This document shows, piece after piece, positions 44,174 through 53,327 of a DNA stretch of 64,000 bases. Both the position numbers and the translations under genes were made by a program. The number at the start of each line of letters is the position of its first letter. Position 1 is the stretch's first letter. Under the pieces are notes generated by a model. That model had not been told where the DNA came from. It made no database searches and saw only the letters and a list, made by a program, of their open reading frames with translations. The stretch is taken from assembly GCA_948467675.1 (NCBI GenBank), contig CAOKFI010000011.1, forward strand, positions 1 to 64,000, read 5' to 3'. This DNA comes from an uncultured Porphyromonadaceae bacterium. GTDB lineage: Bacteria; Bacteroidota; Bacteroidia; Bacteroidales; Muribaculaceae.

Positions 44174-44938
44174 CTATTGGGTTTTCTCTTGTTTTTTATA
44201 TTTGGCATAAGCCCGGGCCAGACGCTGATCGTAATTATAACGCTTGTACAATGGTCCGTTATAGCCTCTGGCGAAGGCTGCCCAGTTGTAGACCTTCAGA
44301 TAACGGACAAAATCGCGCGAACGCAGGAAATCGGCAAACAGTTCGAGCTGTGCTCTCTCCGAGAAACACATACGAGCCACAAAATCGTCCATCGACACGG
44401 CTCCGCACTGTTTCCAGTTGAAACCGCCAACCTGAAACATACCCCAGAACGTACCCTCTATGGCTGCGGCCGAATCTATCTGCATGGCCATTTCGAGACG
44501 GGCCCACTGGGCGGCATGCCTCGAACCGTAACGACGCACGTCAGGCGATGCAAAAACCGCGGCATGCGATCTGGCATACTTCGACAGATTGATCTTGCGA
44601 CGGGCGGCATATTTCCGGAATACCGACAGATCGAAATTCACTATCGGCTTTCCAGGCTCGAAAAATCCCTCATTGATTCCGCCGGTTTCAATCTCGACCA
44701 CAGCCTTTATCGTAGCAGTCTCAATCCCGAGCTCGCGGGCCACCTCAACATAGTCGCTGTCGGTCAGGGTCGTATACCGTCCGGCATTCAAAGAATCCGG
44801 CTCCCGGACATCAGGATACAGCGGATCGAACTCCACATGGAAAGTATCGGTAGGAGACACCGTATGGAAATCGAGTTCCGCACTGGCTCCTACCGATAAT
44901 ATGACGGGCGCTATGATTCCTGCAAGGATTCGTCGCAT
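44174..44938 (-). CDS. Exported N-acetylmuramidase-like (DUF3380/PF11860) protein
   Basis: 254 aa from the ATG at 44938, which gives a signal peptide (about 1-20); the longer upstream frame has none. It matches the N-acetylmuramidase family found in phage endolysins and some bacterial envelope enzymes: a VEIETGG segment with the probable catalytic Glu, the AAIEGTFWGMFQVGG core and WKQCG. It should cleave the glycan strand of peptidoglycan in the periplasm. Its location inside a housekeeping operon suggests a domesticated wall enzyme rather than prophage remains, since no phage genes are nearby. Confidence 0.8.
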   Translation of the reverse strand: MRRILAGIIAPVILSVGASAELDFHTVSPTDTFHVEFDPLYPDVREPDSLNAGRYTTLTDSDYVEVARELGIETATIKAVVEIETGGINEGFFEPGKPIVNFDLSVFRKYAARRKINLSKYARSHAAVFASPDVRRYGSRHAAQWARLEMAMQIDSAAAIEGTFWGMFQVGGFNWKQCGAVSMDDFVARMCFSERAQLELFADFLRSRDFVRYLKVYNWAAFARGYNGPLYKRYNYDQRLARAYAKYKKQEKTQ

Positions 44939-44964
44939 ACAGTCGGGGGCTATGCTCCTCCGGC

Positions 44965-46425
44965 CTATTGCCTGAGGTCGGCCACCTTCTCGAGGATACG
45001 TGTGAGCTGTCCCCAGAAGCGTTCTACGGCCGGAATGTTCATTTTTTCTGTCGGCGAGTGTACGCCACGCAGAGTCGGTCCGAACGAAACCATGTCGAGA
45101 TGCGGATATTTCTGCAGGAACAGACCGCATTCCAGGCCGGCATGTATCGCCTTGATCGCAGGCACCTTGCCATAGAGTTCATTATATGCGTCGCGGGCTA
45201 TCTCCATTATACGGGAGTTCATATTGGGAGCCCAGCCGGGATATCCGTCGCCGTGAGTGACCGTAGCTCCGGCCATTTCGAAAAGCGCCTGCACCTGATT
45301 GGCGATGTCCCACTTGCGGGAATCCACCGAACTGCGCTGGCTTGTCGTGACGAGGATCTTGTTGTCAGGAAGCATCTTTACCGATGCCAGATTGGTCGAG
45401 GTCTCCACCAGCCCTTCAAGCTCACGGCTCATGGAGATCACACCGTGGGGAGCGGAATAGAGCGCACGGATCACTGCCATGGTGGTTGCGGAATCGATGG
45501 CGAACTCCGGCTTTTCGGCCGTTTCCATCTCAATTTTCAATGTCGGCTCAAGACCGGCATACTCGCGCTCTACATCAGCCACAAACATATTGAGCATGGC
45601 TACCACATCCTCCTTCTTGGAAGTATGCACGCCTATCACGGCATGGGCGGCACGGGGTATGGCGTTACGCAGGTTGCCGCCATCGATCTCCGACAACGAC
45701 ACCTCATGTTTCTGCGAAAGATTCCAGAGGAAACGTGCAAGCAGTTTGTTGGCATTGGCGCGGCCGAGATGGATATCGCCGCCTGAATGGCCGCCGAGAC
45801 CGTCCGACACCGACACCCGGAAGAAATAGAAGTCAGTAGGAGCAAACGAACGCTTATATGTGAACGTGCATGTGGTGTCGACACCGCCGGCGCAGCCAAC
45901 GAAGATCTCGGCATCGTCTTCCGAATCGAGATTGAGCAGCATTGTGCCGGTAATCATGCCCTCGCCGAGATTGTTGGCTCCGGTGAGGCCGGTTTCCTCA
46001 TCGACTGTAAACAAAGCCTCCACAGGACCGTGCACGAGCGAGCCGTCGGCCATCACGGCAAGCGAAGCGGCCATACCAATGCCGTTGTCGGCTCCGAGCG
46101 TAGTGCCGTCGGCATGCACCCAGTCACCGTCAATGACCGTGGTGATAGGATTGTTTTCGAAATCAAAGTTCTTGTCGTTGCTCTCGCACACCATATCCAT
46201 GTGGCTCTGCAGTATCACGACCGGAGCGTTTTCATGACCGGGAGTGGCTGGTTTCGTCATCACTACATTGCCTATGGCGTCGGTCTTTACTGCTATATTG
46301 TGTTGTGCTGCGAAATCAAGCAAGAACTGACGTATCTTCTCCTCTTTCTTGGAGGGACGGGGCACTCGGGTGATATCATCGAATATCGACCAGATAAGTG
46401 CCGGCTTCAAATCTCGGATTGTCAT
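44965..46425 (-). CDS. pepD: Aminoacyl-histidine dipeptidase (M20C, peptidase D)
   Basis: 486 aa. M20 motifs are LQSHMDMVCE (metal His and Asp), GADNGIG, the general base in DEETGLTGA and a lid region around GGHSGGDIH. It hydrolyses Xaa-His and related dipeptides in the cytoplasm with two zinc ions. It is the first gene of the minus-strand run that ends with the MATE transporter. No TAnnTTTG element is visible upstream of 46425. Confidence 0.93.
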   Translation of the reverse strand: MTIRDLKPALIWSIFDDITRVPRPSKKEEKIRQFLLDFAAQHNIAVKTDAIGNVVMTKPATPGHENAPVVILQSHMDMVCESNDKNFDFENNPITTVIDGDWVHADGTTLGADNGIGMAASLAVMADGSLVHGPVEALFTVDEETGLTGANNLGEGMITGTMLLNLDSEDDAEIFVGCAGGVDTTCTFTYKRSFAPTDFYFFRVSVSDGLGGHSGGDIHLGRANANKLLARFLWNLSQKHEVSLSEIDGGNLRNAIPRAAHAVIGVHTSKKEDVVAMLNMFVADVEREYAGLEPTLKIEMETAEKPEFAIDSATTMAVIRALYSAPHGVISMSRELEGLVETSTNLASVKMLPDNKILVTTSQRSSVDSRKWDIANQVQALFEMAGATVTHGDGYPGWAPNMNSRIMEIARDAYNELYGKVPAIKAIHAGLECGLFLQKYPHLDMVSFGPTLRGVHSPTEKMNIPAVERFWGQLTRILEKVADLRQ

Positions 46426-46565
46426 AATCTGATATATGGTTTAATTGTTGGTTTTATATATTTCGGATCGCGCATAAGCGCTCACCGTATGTTAAAATAA
46501 ATTTAATCGGCACACTAAGTTACAAAATATTTTTGAGATAGTTCCAAAATTTTAGCTATCTTTCC

Positions 46566-46573
46566 TATATTTG
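46566..46573 (+). promoter_or_regulatory. Promoter -7 element for the 56-residue membrane protein
   Basis: TATATTTG matches TAnnTTTG and ends 23 bp before the ATG at 46597. Confidence 0.65.
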
Positions 46574-46596
46574 CATCGTAAAAACGCTTTTGCGCA

Positions 46597-46767
46597 ATGA
46601 CAGTAGTGATTTCCGCAGTGCTTCTGGTCGGCCTGGCCGTGCTTCTTCTGGGTGTCAGGGTGCTGTTTGTAAAGGGTGGGAAATTCCCATCGACCCACAT
46701 ACATCAGAACGAGGCTCTGCGTCGCCGGGGCATTGGATGTGCAAGCGCTGATACTGACCGTAAATAA
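46597..46767 (+). CDS. Small single-span membrane protein (56 aa)
   Basis: A 57-codon frame beginning MTVVISAVLLVGLA. Residues 3-25 form one hydrophobic helix, followed by a basic stretch with KGGKFPSTH and a short tail containing LRRRGIGCAS. Similar 55-75 residue proteins with a helix and a GKFPxTH motif occur widely in Bacteroidales, to my knowledge without a known function. Support comes from the promoter just upstream, the good codon use and the position 36 bp before the OmpH-like gene. Antisense frames over the same bases are rejected. Confidence 0.75.
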   Translation: MTVVISAVLLVGLAVLLLGVRVLFVKGGKFPSTHIHQNEALRRRGIGCASADTDRK

Positions 46768-46803
46768 TATCATCACACAGAATAAAACAGACCTACTCAC
46801 GAG

Positions 46804-47415
46804 ATGAAAAAACTATCTTATGCCGTTTCGGCATTATTGCTTGCCGGCGCTCTTGCAGGCGTGACCGGATGCTCTCAAAGTCCGACTGAACAGACCGCAG
46901 CAAACCTCGTCGGCAATTCGGCAAAGACTGACAGCGCAACACAGCCGTCGCTCAATATCCGATTCGTTGACATGGACTCGATAGCCGCCAACTATAATCT
47001 CGCCCGCGATCTGCAGGAAGCCCAGTTGCGCGCATACAGCCGACTCGACAATGCCCAGAAACAGCGCGGCGCCGAAATTCAGAAGCTGGCAGGTGAAATC
47101 CAGCAGAAGATGAACAACAACGGCTACCTGTCGGAAGCGAGCTACAACGCCGACATGGCCAAAGTCAACAAAATGCAGCAGGATGCCGAGACATATCTCG
47201 GAAATCTACAGCGTTCGCAGGAACAGGAACTCGCTCAGTTGACAATGCAGCTCCACGACTCAATCAACTCGTTTATCAACGACTACAATGCCAAGCACGG
47301 CTACGACGCAATCCTGCTCCGCTCATCGGGACTGTACTTCAATCCGGCTCTTGACATCACTTCCGAAGTAGTAGCAGGACTCAATGCCCGCTACACAAAG
47401 GTAGCCGCGAAATAA
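46804..47415 (+). CDS. OmpH/Skp-like lipoprotein
   Basis: 203 aa with a lipobox ending VTGC (Cys23). The mature protein begins with a beta strand (IRFVDMDSI), followed by a long charged, glutamine-rich coiled coil (about 65-150) and a final short strand with GYDAILLRSSGL. This is the layout of Skp/OmpH periplasmic chaperones, which hold unfolded outer-membrane proteins. The lipid anchor is a variation from E. coli Skp. It is probably co-transcribed with the small membrane protein and ends at a strong terminator. Confidence 0.85.
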   Translation: MKKLSYAVSALLLAGALAGVTGCSQSPTEQTAANLVGNSAKTDSATQPSLNIRFVDMDSIAANYNLARDLQEAQLRAYSRLDNAQKQRGAEIQKLAGEIQQKMNNNGYLSEASYNADMAKVNKMQQDAETYLGNLQRSQEQELAQLTMQLHDSINSFINDYNAKHGYDAILLRSSGLYFNPALDITSEVVAGLNARYTKVAAK

Positions 47416-47430
47416 AGTACCATACCCTCA

Positions 47431-47477
47431 TAAAAAAAGTCATTGCCCGGCAAATAACCGGGCAATGACTTTTTTTA
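47431..47477 (+). terminator. Intrinsic terminator after the OmpH-like gene
   Basis: A 20-bp perfect stem (47431-47450 with 47458-47477), a 7-nt loop and a T-run within the right arm. Confidence 0.9.
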
Positions 47478-47532
47478 TGCGTACAGCACACCGGTTCGGG
47501 AAAAATCGCAGTCCGCCACGCATTTCATATAT

Positions 47533-47540
47533 TATCTTTG
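47533..47540 (+). promoter_or_regulatory. Promoter -7 element for the DUF6291-type gene
   Basis: TATCTTTG matches TAnnTTTG and ends 30 bp before the ATG at 47571. Confidence 0.65.
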
Positions 47541-47570
47541 CGCCATAACACACAATAAACACACTCCTGT

Positions 47571-48137
47571 ATGAATCGCAAGACCTTTACATTCCGCAGC
47601 TCATGGTTCGAAGCCGTACGCAACCAGCCCGACGACATCCGCCTCGCCTTGTTCGATGCCATAACACGATACGCATTTTACGGCGAGATCCCGACACTGA
47701 CAAATCCTGTGGTAGAGGTTGCCTTCACCCTGATACGCGCAGAGATAGACGCTGCGCCGCGCCAACGCACAAGACGACAAGATCCGGCATCACAGCAGCA
47801 GCCGTCAGAAGCCACACCACAGACAGAGACCGATGTCCGACACGATATCGCGCCTGCGGTTACAGACCGGCCCGACAGATTCGATGAAGCCTACGACGAC
47901 ATTGCCGGATGGATAAAAAGGGATCCGCAATGGCAATACCTTATACAGAACGAGACGGGCAACTACGATTTAGACCTCGGATCCGTATTGTCCGAATTCA
48001 AGAATCATATCCAAAAACATGGAAAAACCGAAGAATTCACCAGCGCAACACCGATGACTCAGGAAGATTTCATATTGCTCCTGACCGACGCCCTCGCATC
48101 GGGCAACTTCAGACCTACAGGAGCCTGCTCCACATAA
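47571..48137 (+). CDS. DUF6291-type protein, replication-initiator-like
   Basis: 188 aa. Residues about 5-60 (FRSSWFEAVRN, DDIRLALFDAITRYAFYGE, AFTLIRAEID) match the DUF6291 N-terminal domain seen in phage and plasmid replication-type proteins of Bacteroidetes. A polar linker (about 62-105) leads to a C-terminal domain (AGWIKRDPQWQ, MTQEDFILLLTDAL) like the one that often accompanies it. No other mobile genes are nearby and it has its own promoter, so it may be domesticated. DNA binding is inferred only. Confidence 0.65.
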   Translation: MNRKTFTFRSSWFEAVRNQPDDIRLALFDAITRYAFYGEIPTLTNPVVEVAFTLIRAEIDAAPRQRTRRQDPASQQQPSEATPQTETDVRHDIAPAVTDRPDRFDEAYDDIAGWIKRDPQWQYLIQNETGNYDLDLGSVLSEFKNHIQKHGKTEEFTSATPMTQEDFILLLTDALASGNFRPTGACST

Positions 48138-48171
48138 AAAAGCAGTCCGTCCCGTAATGCGGAGCGGACTG
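48134..48171 (-). terminator. Terminator for the arginine operon (after argC)
   Basis: A 7-bp outer stem (48143-48149 with 48165-48171) with an imperfect inner stem. On the minus strand it is followed by a run of Ts (48140-48134). Confidence 0.7.
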
Positions 48172-48195
48172 TAAGCAACGTGTATCTTCCGAAGC

Positions 48196-49167
48196 TCAGA
48201 AAGCGCTTGGTTTCAGATTCAGACCCACACGTTCCTGGAGACCGAACAGGAGGTTCATATTGTGGACAGCCTGGCCTGACGCCCCCTTGACGAGATTGTC
48301 GATCACAGAGGTCACAAGCAACTTACCGTCGACCTTGTCGAGGTGAAGCAGACATTTGTTCGTATTGACCACATCCTTCAAGTCTGGATTCTTGTCGGTA
48401 ACGAATGTAAAAGAATGATCCGAATAATACTCATCGTATATGCCGCGGATCTCGTCGAGAGCTATGGGTGTATCGAAATAAACGGCCGCCATTATGCCGC
48501 GCGAGAAACAACCCCTGACCGGAATGAAATCTATCGGGGCGGTAAAACTGTTCTGGAGCGTCGAGAGAGACTGTCTGATCTCTGCCAGATGCTGATGGCG
48601 GAACGGCTTATATATCGACACATTGTCGTTGCGCCATGAGAAGTGGCTTGTAGCCGACGGTTTCACACCGGCTCCGGTACTGCCGGTTATAGCAGTGACA
48701 TGGATATCGCTGTTGAGCATCAGATGCGCGGCCATCGGAAGCAACGCAAGCTGGATAGCGGTAGCGAAACAGCCCGGATTGGCCACATGCCTGGCTCCGC
48801 GCACAATACGCTTGCGGTTCAGCTCAGGCAGACCGTACACGAAATCGTGCGTACCGTCCTCGATTCGGAAGTCGGTCGACAGATCGACTATGCGCAGGTC
48901 GTCGGGCACCTGCACCGCCGACAGAAAACGCCGGGTCTCTCCGTGTGGCGTGCAGCAGAACAGCACATCGATCGCACTCCAGTCTGTCTGATCGGTAAAA
49001 CGCATATATGTGTCACCGATCAGCCCCTGATGGACATCGGCTATCAGATTGCCCGCATTGCTGGAACTGTGTACCCACTGGAGTTCCACATCGGGATGAT
49101 TTATGAGGAGGCGGATAAGCTCGCCGGCTGTATAACCTGCTCCGCCTATGATACCGGCTCGGATCAT
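48196..49167 (-). CDS. argC: N-acetyl-gamma-glutamyl-phosphate reductase
   Basis: 323 aa. The N-terminal NADP-binding motif is GIIGGAGYTAGELIRLL, the catalytic cysteine lies in NPGCFATA and a histidine region follows near PFRHQHL. It reduces N-acetylglutamyl phosphate to the semialdehyde, the third step of arginine synthesis; in Bacteroidetes the pathway uses N-succinyl intermediates in several species, so the acyl group here is not certain. It is 29 bp after argG and last in the operon. Confidence 0.94.
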   Translation of the reverse strand: MIRAGIIGGAGYTAGELIRLLINHPDVELQWVHSSSNAGNLIADVHQGLIGDTYMRFTDQTDWSAIDVLFCCTPHGETRRFLSAVQVPDDLRIVDLSTDFRIEDGTHDFVYGLPELNRKRIVRGARHVANPGCFATAIQLALLPMAAHLMLNSDIHVTAITGSTGAGVKPSATSHFSWRNDNVSIYKPFRHQHLAEIRQSLSTLQNSFTAPIDFIPVRGCFSRGIMAAVYFDTPIALDEIRGIYDEYYSDHSFTFVTDKNPDLKDVVNTNKCLLHLDKVDGKLLVTSVIDNLVKGASGQAVHNMNLLFGLQERVGLNLKPSAF

Positions 49168-49196
49168 AGTGTATTTTGTCTTTATATTATGGTTCG

Positions 49197-50402
49197 TTAT
49201 TCGTCTTTACCGTTACGCTGCTGGACGTTGTGGTATATCTTCATCTGGTTGCCGAGGATGGTGGTGAATCCTTTCACATCGTCGGCGGTCCATGCGCGGC
49301 TCACTTCGCCATATTCGCCGAACGAAGTCTTCATCAGATCGAAATCGCTCTCCACACCCACCAGCACGTAGTGATACGGTTTGAGATCGATGATCACACG
49401 GCCGGTAACATTGCGCTGCGATTTATCGAGATATGCCTCGATGTCGCGCATCACCGGTTCGAGATACTGAGCCTCGTGGAGGAACATGCCGTACCATGTG
49501 CCGAGCTGATCCTTCCAGTACTGCTGCCATTTGGTAAGAGTGTGCTTCTCGAGCATCTTGTGGGCGGCGATGATCAGCAGCGGAGCTCCGGCCTCGAAAC
49601 CTACACGGCCTTTGATCCCTATTATAGTATCGCCTATATGCATGTCGCGGCCGAGAGCATACGGAGCCACGAGCTCCTCGATATGCTGGATAGCCTTTAC
49701 CTTAGACTCGAAACGCACTCCGTCGACAGCCACGATCTCACCGCCTTCAAAATCGATGGTCATACGGCCGGGCTCTGTGGCGGTCATCTGGGTAGGATAA
49801 GCCTCCTCGGGAAGTGTCTCGTTGCTGCGCAGAGTCTCCTTTCCGCCTATGCTCGTACCCCACAGCCCTTTGTTGATCGAGTATTCGAGTTTCTTGAAAT
49901 CGGCCACATAACCGTGCTTCTTGAGATATTCTATCTCATACTCGCGGGTAAGATTCATGTCGCGGGTCGGAGTGATTATCTCTATCTCCGGAGCGAGAAT
50001 CTGGAACGTGAGATCGAAACGGATCTGGTCGTTGCCTGCGCTGGTGCTGCCGTGAGCCACACAGTCGGCACCGATCTTCTTGGCATAATCGATGATGGCG
50101 ATCGCCTGGAATATGCGCTCGGAGCTTACCGAGATCGGATATGTGCCGTTGCGGAGCACATTGCCGAATATCATATATTTGATGCTCCGCTCATAATACT
50201 CCTCGGTGATATCGAGGGTAGCATGCTCGCGGGCTCCGAGAGCCAGTGCGCGTTCCTCGATAGTCTTCAGTTCCTCATCGGAGAAACCTCCGGTATTGGC
50301 TATTGCAGTGTAAACCTCATAGCCACAGTCTTCCGACAGATATTTCACAGCAAACGAGGTGTCGAGACCACCTGAGAATGCCAATACGACTTTCTTTTTC
50401 AT
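49197..50402 (-). CDS. argG: Argininosuccinate synthase
   Basis: 401 aa from the ATG at 50402; a longer upstream frame overlaps the GNAT gene and is rejected. The ATP PP-loop is LAFSGGLDTSF at the N-terminus; further landmarks are AHGSTSAGNDQIRFD and the C-terminal YEIEYLKKHG region. It joins citrulline and aspartate using ATP. It lies between the GNAT gene (24 bp) and argC in the arginine operon. Confidence 0.95.
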   Translation of the reverse strand: MKKKVVLAFSGGLDTSFAVKYLSEDCGYEVYTAIANTGGFSDEELKTIEERALALGAREHATLDITEEYYERSIKYMIFGNVLRNGTYPISVSSERIFQAIAIIDYAKKIGADCVAHGSTSAGNDQIRFDLTFQILAPEIEIITPTRDMNLTREYEIEYLKKHGYVADFKKLEYSINKGLWGTSIGGKETLRSNETLPEEAYPTQMTATEPGRMTIDFEGGEIVAVDGVRFESKVKAIQHIEELVAPYALGRDMHIGDTIIGIKGRVGFEAGAPLLIIAAHKMLEKHTLTKWQQYWKDQLGTWYGMFLHEAQYLEPVMRDIEAYLDKSQRNVTGRVIIDLKPYHYVLVGVESDFDLMKTSFGEYGEVSRAWTADDVKGFTTILGNQMKIYHNVQQRNGKDE

Positions 50403-50425
50403 TTCTTTATATAACGAATATGGGG

Positions 50426-50998
50426 TTACTGATTCATGTTTGATGACTGGTGGTGCGGCTCCTGCGGATCGTAGAGCAATCCCGTGCATAGACATTTGTG
50501 ACCTCCGTTGCGCTGGAGTATGTCGAAATTGACACAACTCTCGCACCCGCGCCAGAAAGCCTCGTCGGTAGTCAGTTCATCGAACGTCACCGGACGATAC
50601 CCGAGCTCATAGTTCATCTTCATCACAGCCGCACCGGTTGTAAGCGAGAATATCTTGGCCTGCGGGAACATCTCACGCGAGAGGTCGAAAATTCGTCGTT
50701 TGATGCGTGTAGCCAGACCGATGCCTCTGTATTTATTGGCAACGATCAGACCGGAATTGGCCACAAACTCACGATTGCTCCAGCACTCTATGTAGCTGAA
50801 ACCGGCAAACTCGCCGTCGCACAATGCTATGACAGCCTTGCGTTCGAGCATCTTTTGCTTCACATACTCCGGCGAACGCTTTGCAATACCGGTGCCACGC
50901 ACTTTGGCGGCGCGGTTGATTGTGTCGAGTATCTCGTCGACATAGTTCACATGCTCTGCATTCGCAACAACAACTTCAATTTTTGACGAATCAATCAT
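50426..50998 (-). CDS. GNAT acetyltransferase, probable N-acetylglutamate synthase-type
   Basis: 190 aa with a GNAT core: the acetyl-CoA-binding segment VANKYRGIGLATRIKRRIF, the beta4 strand upstream (NSGLIV), and a late MNYELGYRP helix-strand. A cysteine-rich C-terminal tail (RGCESCVNFD, HKCLCTGLLYDP) is unusual and could bind metal. Its position between argR and argG suggests it makes the acylated glutamate that starts arginine synthesis; this is inferred from context. The arginine steps argB, argJ or argD are not in the window. Confidence 0.82.
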   Translation of the reverse strand: MIDSSKIEVVVANAEHVNYVDEILDTINRAAKVRGTGIAKRSPEYVKQKMLERKAVIALCDGEFAGFSYIECWSNREFVANSGLIVANKYRGIGLATRIKRRIFDLSREMFPQAKIFSLTTGAAVMKMNYELGYRPVTFDELTTDEAFWRGCESCVNFDILQRNGGHKCLCTGLLYDPQEPHHQSSNMNQ

Positions 50999-51059
50999 CG
51001 TGTACTTAAATGTTACTACTTATGCTTCAGACCATCCGGCCTGTATTAATTCATTTTTC

Positions 51060-51587
51060 TCAGTCTGAGGGCGGAAAAAACTGATCATAGGCCTCCTCCA
51101 TGACATCGGAAGGAAGAAAACCGGCAAACAGTTCGTAAAGTTCCGTCCGCGAGGTGTCTTCGGCCACGACAACGAATACCGTATCGGCACCGGGAATGGT
51201 TCCCAGTATCTGATCCGACGACAGCGCGTCCAGATCATAGGCCAGACCGCTGGCATATCCGAGACGGGTCTTGATCACCGCCATATTGCCGGACAGGGCG
51301 ATAGACAAAGCTGCCGGATGCCTGGACGACTGCATGGTCAGAGGGACAGCAGCAGCCGCCTCTGTACCGAACGCGCCACGCCCGCCGTCGGCCACGATAT
51401 ACCGGTAGCCCCCCATATCGGTAGCCACCTTGGTGGTCCGCAAGGCCTTGAGATCCCGGGAGAGTGTCGCCTGAGTCACAAGAAACCCGCGCATGGCCAA
51501 CTGTTTAGACAGTTCGTCCTGACTCCCTATGCTGTTATTATTAAGGATGTCGACAATAACCGGCAACCGCGATTTCCGTCTCTTCAT
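51060..51587 (-). CDS. argR: Arginine repressor
   Basis: 175 aa. Residues about 8-75 form the winged-helix DNA-binding domain (DELSKQLAMRGFLVTQATLSRDLKALR). The C-terminal part has the arginine-binding hexamerisation motif GTIPGADTVFVVVAED. It represses arginine genes in response to arginine, most likely including this operon. The 68-bp upstream gap is AT-rich and contains an ARG-box-like half-site (51648-51652) but no full consensus box or TAnnTTTG element. Confidence 0.93.
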   Translation of the reverse strand: MKRRKSRLPVIVDILNNNSIGSQDELSKQLAMRGFLVTQATLSRDLKALRTTKVATDMGGYRYIVADGGRGAFGTEAAAAVPLTMQSSRHPAALSIALSGNMAVIKTRLGYASGLAYDLDALSSDQILGTIPGADTVFVVVAEDTSRTELYELFAGFLPSDVMEEAYDQFFPPSD

Positions 51588-51655
51588 TTCAGCGTCATGA
51601 TTATCAGTCTTTCTCGACTATGAAAGTTCTTTATTATAAATAAACGTATTCAATA

Positions 51656-53191
51656 TTAGCATTCCGGAACAGCTATCTCGCGTATGGCACGCCTTATGCG
51701 TGATACCGTCTCGTCTTTTCCAAGCAGTTCGGTGATCTCGAACATGTGGGGTCCCTTGCATTCGCCTACTACGGCCAGACGGAAAGCGTTCATCACATTG
51801 CCGAGATGATAGCCCTTGTCTGCTATCCAGCCGAGCACCACAGGCTCTGCTGCCGACGACGAGAAATCGCCGATATTCTCGAGCACACCGATAAGTTCCT
51901 CCATTATGGAAGGCATATCCGCGCTCCAGCGCTTCTTTACAGACTTGGCTTCGTATTCCACCGGAGCCACGAAGAAGAATCTGGACACATCCCAGAGTTC
52001 ACGCACGAAGTTGACACGGTTCTTCACAAGCGATACCACCCGCACGATATAATCGTCGGCGAATGCTCCGGCATCGACTCCGTTGGCCGCCAACACCGGC
52101 TTGAACAGTTCGGCCAGCCTGTCATCGGCCATTTCCGATATATACTGATGGTTGAACCACGCTCCTTTTTCGTATGCGAATTTGGCTCCCGCACGCGAAC
52201 AGTGCGCGAACGAGAACTTGGCTATAAGCTCGTCCATCGACATGATCTCCGTATCGTCGCCCGGATTCCATCCAAGCAATGCGAGGAAATTGACTACGGC
52301 CTCAGGCAGATATCCGTCCTCGCGGTAGCCGCGCGACACAGCGCCGGTAGCCGGATCTGTCCAAAGCAACGGGAACACCGGGAAACCGAGCCGGTCGCCG
52401 TCGCGCTTGCTCAGCTTGCCTTTGCCGTCGGGCTTGAGCAGCAACGGCAGATGCACGAACGCCGGCATTGTATCCGCCCAGCCGAAAGCCTCGTACAGCA
52501 ACACGTGTAGCGGAGCCGAAGGAAGCCATTCCTCGCCACGTATCACATGCGATATCTTCATCAGATGATCATCGACAATATTGGCGAGATGGTATGTAGG
52601 CAGATCATCGGCGCTCTTGTACAGCACTTTGTCGTCAAGCACATTGCTGTTTATCACGACTTTGCCGCGGAGAAGATCGTTGACCTCGACATCACGGTCG
52701 GGCTCGACCTTGAACCGGACCACATACTGCGCCCCCCCATCGATCAGAGCCTTTACCTCGTCGGCAGGGAGTGTGAGCGAATTGCGCATGGTACCGCGTG
52801 TCGACGCATCGTATTGGAAATTCTGACGCTCGCTGCGGGCGGCCTCGAGTTCGGACGGGGTATCGAATGCGATATATGCCTTGCCGGCATCGAGCAGCAG
52901 CTTCACATGGCTACGGTATATGTCACGGCGCTCGCTCTGCTTATACGGACCGTAGGGGCCGCCCTCGCGCACTCCCTCGTCGATGCCGATCCCCAGCCAG
53001 GCCAGCGCCTCATTTATATAGTCCTCCGCTCCCGGCACAAACCGCTGGGAGTCGGTATCCTCGATACGCAGAATCATCTTACCGCCGCACTGGCGGGCGA
53101 AAAGGTAATTGTAAAGCGCGGTACGCACACCGCCGATATGAAGTGGGCCGGTAGGCGATGGGGCAAACCGGACCCTGACATTATCGCTCAT
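51656..53191 (-). CDS. gltX: Glutamyl-tRNA synthetase
   Basis: 511 aa class I synthetase. The HIGH motif reads [13 protein letters not shown] near the N-terminus, and the KMSKS loop is KLSKRDGD. A catalytic Rossmann domain and C-terminal helical anticodon-binding domains follow the usual order. It charges tRNA-Glu, and in species lacking GlnRS also tRNA-Gln. It has its own promoter at 53235-53228 and is followed by argR on the same strand. Confidence 0.96.
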   Translation of the reverse strand: MSDNVRVRFAPSPTGPLHIGGVRTALYNYLFARQCGGKMILRIEDTDSQRFVPGAEDYINEALAWLGIGIDEGVREGGPYGPYKQSERRDIYRSHVKLLLDAGKAYIAFDTPSELEAARSERQNFQYDASTRGTMRNSLTLPADEVKALIDGGAQYVVRFKVEPDRDVEVNDLLRGKVVINSNVLDDKVLYKSADDLPTYHLANIVDDHLMKISHVIRGEEWLPSAPLHVLLYEAFGWADTMPAFVHLPLLLKPDGKGKLSKRDGDRLGFPVFPLLWTDPATGAVSRGYREDGYLPEAVVNFLALLGWNPGDDTEIMSMDELIAKFSFAHCSRAGAKFAYEKGAWFNHQYISEMADDRLAELFKPVLAANGVDAGAFADDYIVRVVSLVKNRVNFVRELWDVSRFFFVAPVEYEAKSVKKRWSADMPSIMEELIGVLENIGDFSSSAAEPVVLGWIADKGYHLGNVMNAFRLAVVGECKGPHMFEITELLGKDETVSRIRRAIREIAVPEC

Positions 53192-53227
53192 AAACTGTAT
53201 AAATATTTACTTTTATATAATTCGCCA

Positions 53228-53235
53228 CAAATGTA
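53228..53235 (-). promoter_or_regulatory. Promoter -7 element for gltX
   Basis: TACATTTG on the minus strand, 37 bp before the gltX ATG. Confidence 0.55.
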
Positions 53236-53274
53236 CGAATAAATTCCCTATAAAGGTCTGTTGAAAACTTTATT

Positions 53275-53304
53275 TTGGGAGTATTAGGAGATTATATATC
53301 TTTA
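53275..53304 (+). promoter_or_regulatory. Probable promoter for tdk
   Basis: TTG at 53275-53277 and TATCTTTA at 53297-53304, spaced 19 bp; the last base departs from TAnnTTTG. The ATG follows at 53328. Confidence 0.5.
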
Positions 53305-53327
53305 CCATCCTAAAAACATCAACAATC

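Noticed and set aside
46515..46800. Two minus-strand frames of 61 and 82 codons
   Set aside because: They lie opposite a promoter and the 56-residue membrane protein on the plus strand, which has better support.
51588..51655. A full ARG box upstream of argR
   Set aside because: Only one half-site-like stretch is visible; a palindromic operator could not be supported.
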